In this document: positions 5,099 to 5,773 of the stretch, in pieces
Layout of the letters: each line of letters starts with the position of its first letter
Position numbering within the stretch: position 1 is the first letter of the stretch
Source of the DNA: an uncultured Anaerococcus sp.
Lineage (GTDB): Bacteria > Bacillota > Clostridia > Tissierellales > Peptoniphilaceae
Assembly: GCA_902465755.1 (NCBI GenBank)
Contig: CABQOK010000098.1
Location: 1 to 5,773 of the forward strand
Direction: 5' to 3'
DNA: 5,773 bases
Notes under the pieces: generated by a model
The model's input: the letters and a program-made list of their open reading frames with translations, nothing else
Told to the model about the DNA's origin: nothing
Database searches by the model: none
Translations under genes and position numbers: made by a program

Positions 5099-5773
5099 AT
5101 GGATATATATGACATAGCCAAGGCTTCGGGCTATTCAACTGCCACTGTTTCTCGTGTTATTAACAAGCAAAACAATGTCAGCAAGAAGGCCAAGGAAAAA
5201 ATTGAGAAGGTAATCAAGGAGAATGGATATACTCCCAATAGGATTGCAAGATCTCTTGCCAAGAAAAGCAGTGAGCTTATTGGAATTATGGTTCCTGATA
5301 TAAGAAAGTATTTCGAGTCACAATCTGCCTATGAGCTTGAAAGAAGGTTAGAATCTTCAGGATTTTCTACACTTTTGTGCGTGACTACTGATGATTTGGC
5401 AAAGAAAAGATCCTACCTTGATGTACTTTTAGAAAATCAAGTAGAGGCTATCATCGGAGTCGGATCCACTTACGAGCAAGAAGAATTCTACAAGACTCTT
5501 GTCGAAGTAAGTAAGGATATACCAATGGCCATGCTCAATGTAAGCTCTACTATGGCTAGCGATAGGATTGTTAATGTATACATAGACGAAATCGATGCTA
5601 TGGATCAGGCTGTAAAGCTTTTTAAGGAGAAAGGCTATAAGAAGCCACTTTATGTTTCCTGGGATAGAGGCTTTGTAACTCGTTCTTATGTAGCCAAGAA
5701 GGCTGGATTTATTGAAGGTCTTTACAGATATTATGATGAGCCTAATTTTGTAGAATATAAGCTTACAAGTCAT
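5099..5773 (+). CDS. LacI-family transcriptional regulator, 3' end outside the window
   Basis: The reading frame is open from ATG 5099 to the right edge (225 codons seen; the family is usually 320-350 aa), so about a third is missing. Residues 3-22 form the LacI helix-turn-helix, ending in STATVSRVIN, with Thr14, Ala15 and Arg19 at the positions that set operator specificity. The hinge helix region follows (NRIARSL, 47-53). From about residue 60 the periplasmic-binding-protein-like effector domain begins with LIGIMVPDI. Family members bind a sugar or related metabolite and repress sugar-utilisation genes; the effector cannot be told from this part. AGGAGG at 5087-5092 with six-base spacing fixes the start. 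It has its own strong promoter, and the LacI-type operator at 4985-4998 suggests autoregulation. The genes it controls probably lie to the right, outside the window. Confidence 0.93.
   Translation, partial: MDIYDIAKASGYSTATVSRVINKQNNVSKKAKEKIEKVIKENGYTPNRIARSLAKKSSELIGIMVPDIRKYFESQSAYELERRLESSGFSTLLCVTTDDLAKKRSYLDVLLENQVEAIIGVGSTYEQEEFYKTLVEVSKDIPMAMLNVSSTMASDRIVNVYIDEIDAMDQAVKLFKEKGYKKPLYVSWDRGFVTRSYVAKKAGFIEGLYRYYDEPNFVEYKLTSH

Noticed and set aside
5429..5773. Open frame of 114 codons on the minus strand at the right edge
   Set aside because: It lies antisense inside the LacI-family gene, whose plus-strand frame has a clear helix-turn-helix, hinge and ribosome site. The minus frame shows no recognisable domain.

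Overview
The window looks like chromosomal DNA of a low-GC, AT-rich Gram-positive anaerobe. Evidence is the strong AGGAGG-type ribosome sites, A/T-rich sigma-A-like promoters, a class B sortase, and an OGG1-type glycosylase of the kind known from Clostridium. The style fits Clostridia/Tissierellia, and a Peptoniphilaceae (Anaerococcus-like) source is my guess, not proven. No mobile element, CRISPR array, tRNA or rRNA is visible. Most of it is ordinary housekeeping and stress-response gene content.

Layout. (1) 81-1603, plus strand: an unrecognised 100-aa protein, a non-haem ferritin and an aldose-epimerase-like enzyme, packed with 1-nt overlap and 3-nt spacing as one likely operon. (2) 1640-1962: a separate promoter driving an 88-aa, almost wholly hydrophobic membrane protein with a possible second internal start. 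(3) 1969-2005: a strong hairpin that can terminate both converging transcripts. (4) 2004-3049, minus strand: a glutaredoxin-like CPYC protein followed 8 nt later by a Cof-type HAD phosphatase. (5) 3050-3147: a compact divergent promoter region. (6) 3148-4826, plus strand: a class B sortase whose stop overlaps the GTG start of an 8-oxoguanine DNA glycosylase. (7) 4835-4905: an unusually long terminator hairpin. (8) 4943 to the window end: a near-consensus promoter, a LacI-family operator (cre-like), a structured leader of about 120 nt with a terminator-like hairpin, and the first 225 codons of a LacI-family repressor that runs off the right edge.

Functional themes are iron storage and oxidative damage control (ferritin, glutaredoxin-like protein, 8-oxoguanine repair), though these sit in separate transcription units. 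The right edge probably starts a sugar-utilisation locus controlled by the LacI-type regulator, which may repress itself through the operator at 4985-4998. I found no clear new biological system. The parts most worth a second look are the LacI leader and operator, the dual-start small membrane protein, and the unknown small protein coupled to ferritin.
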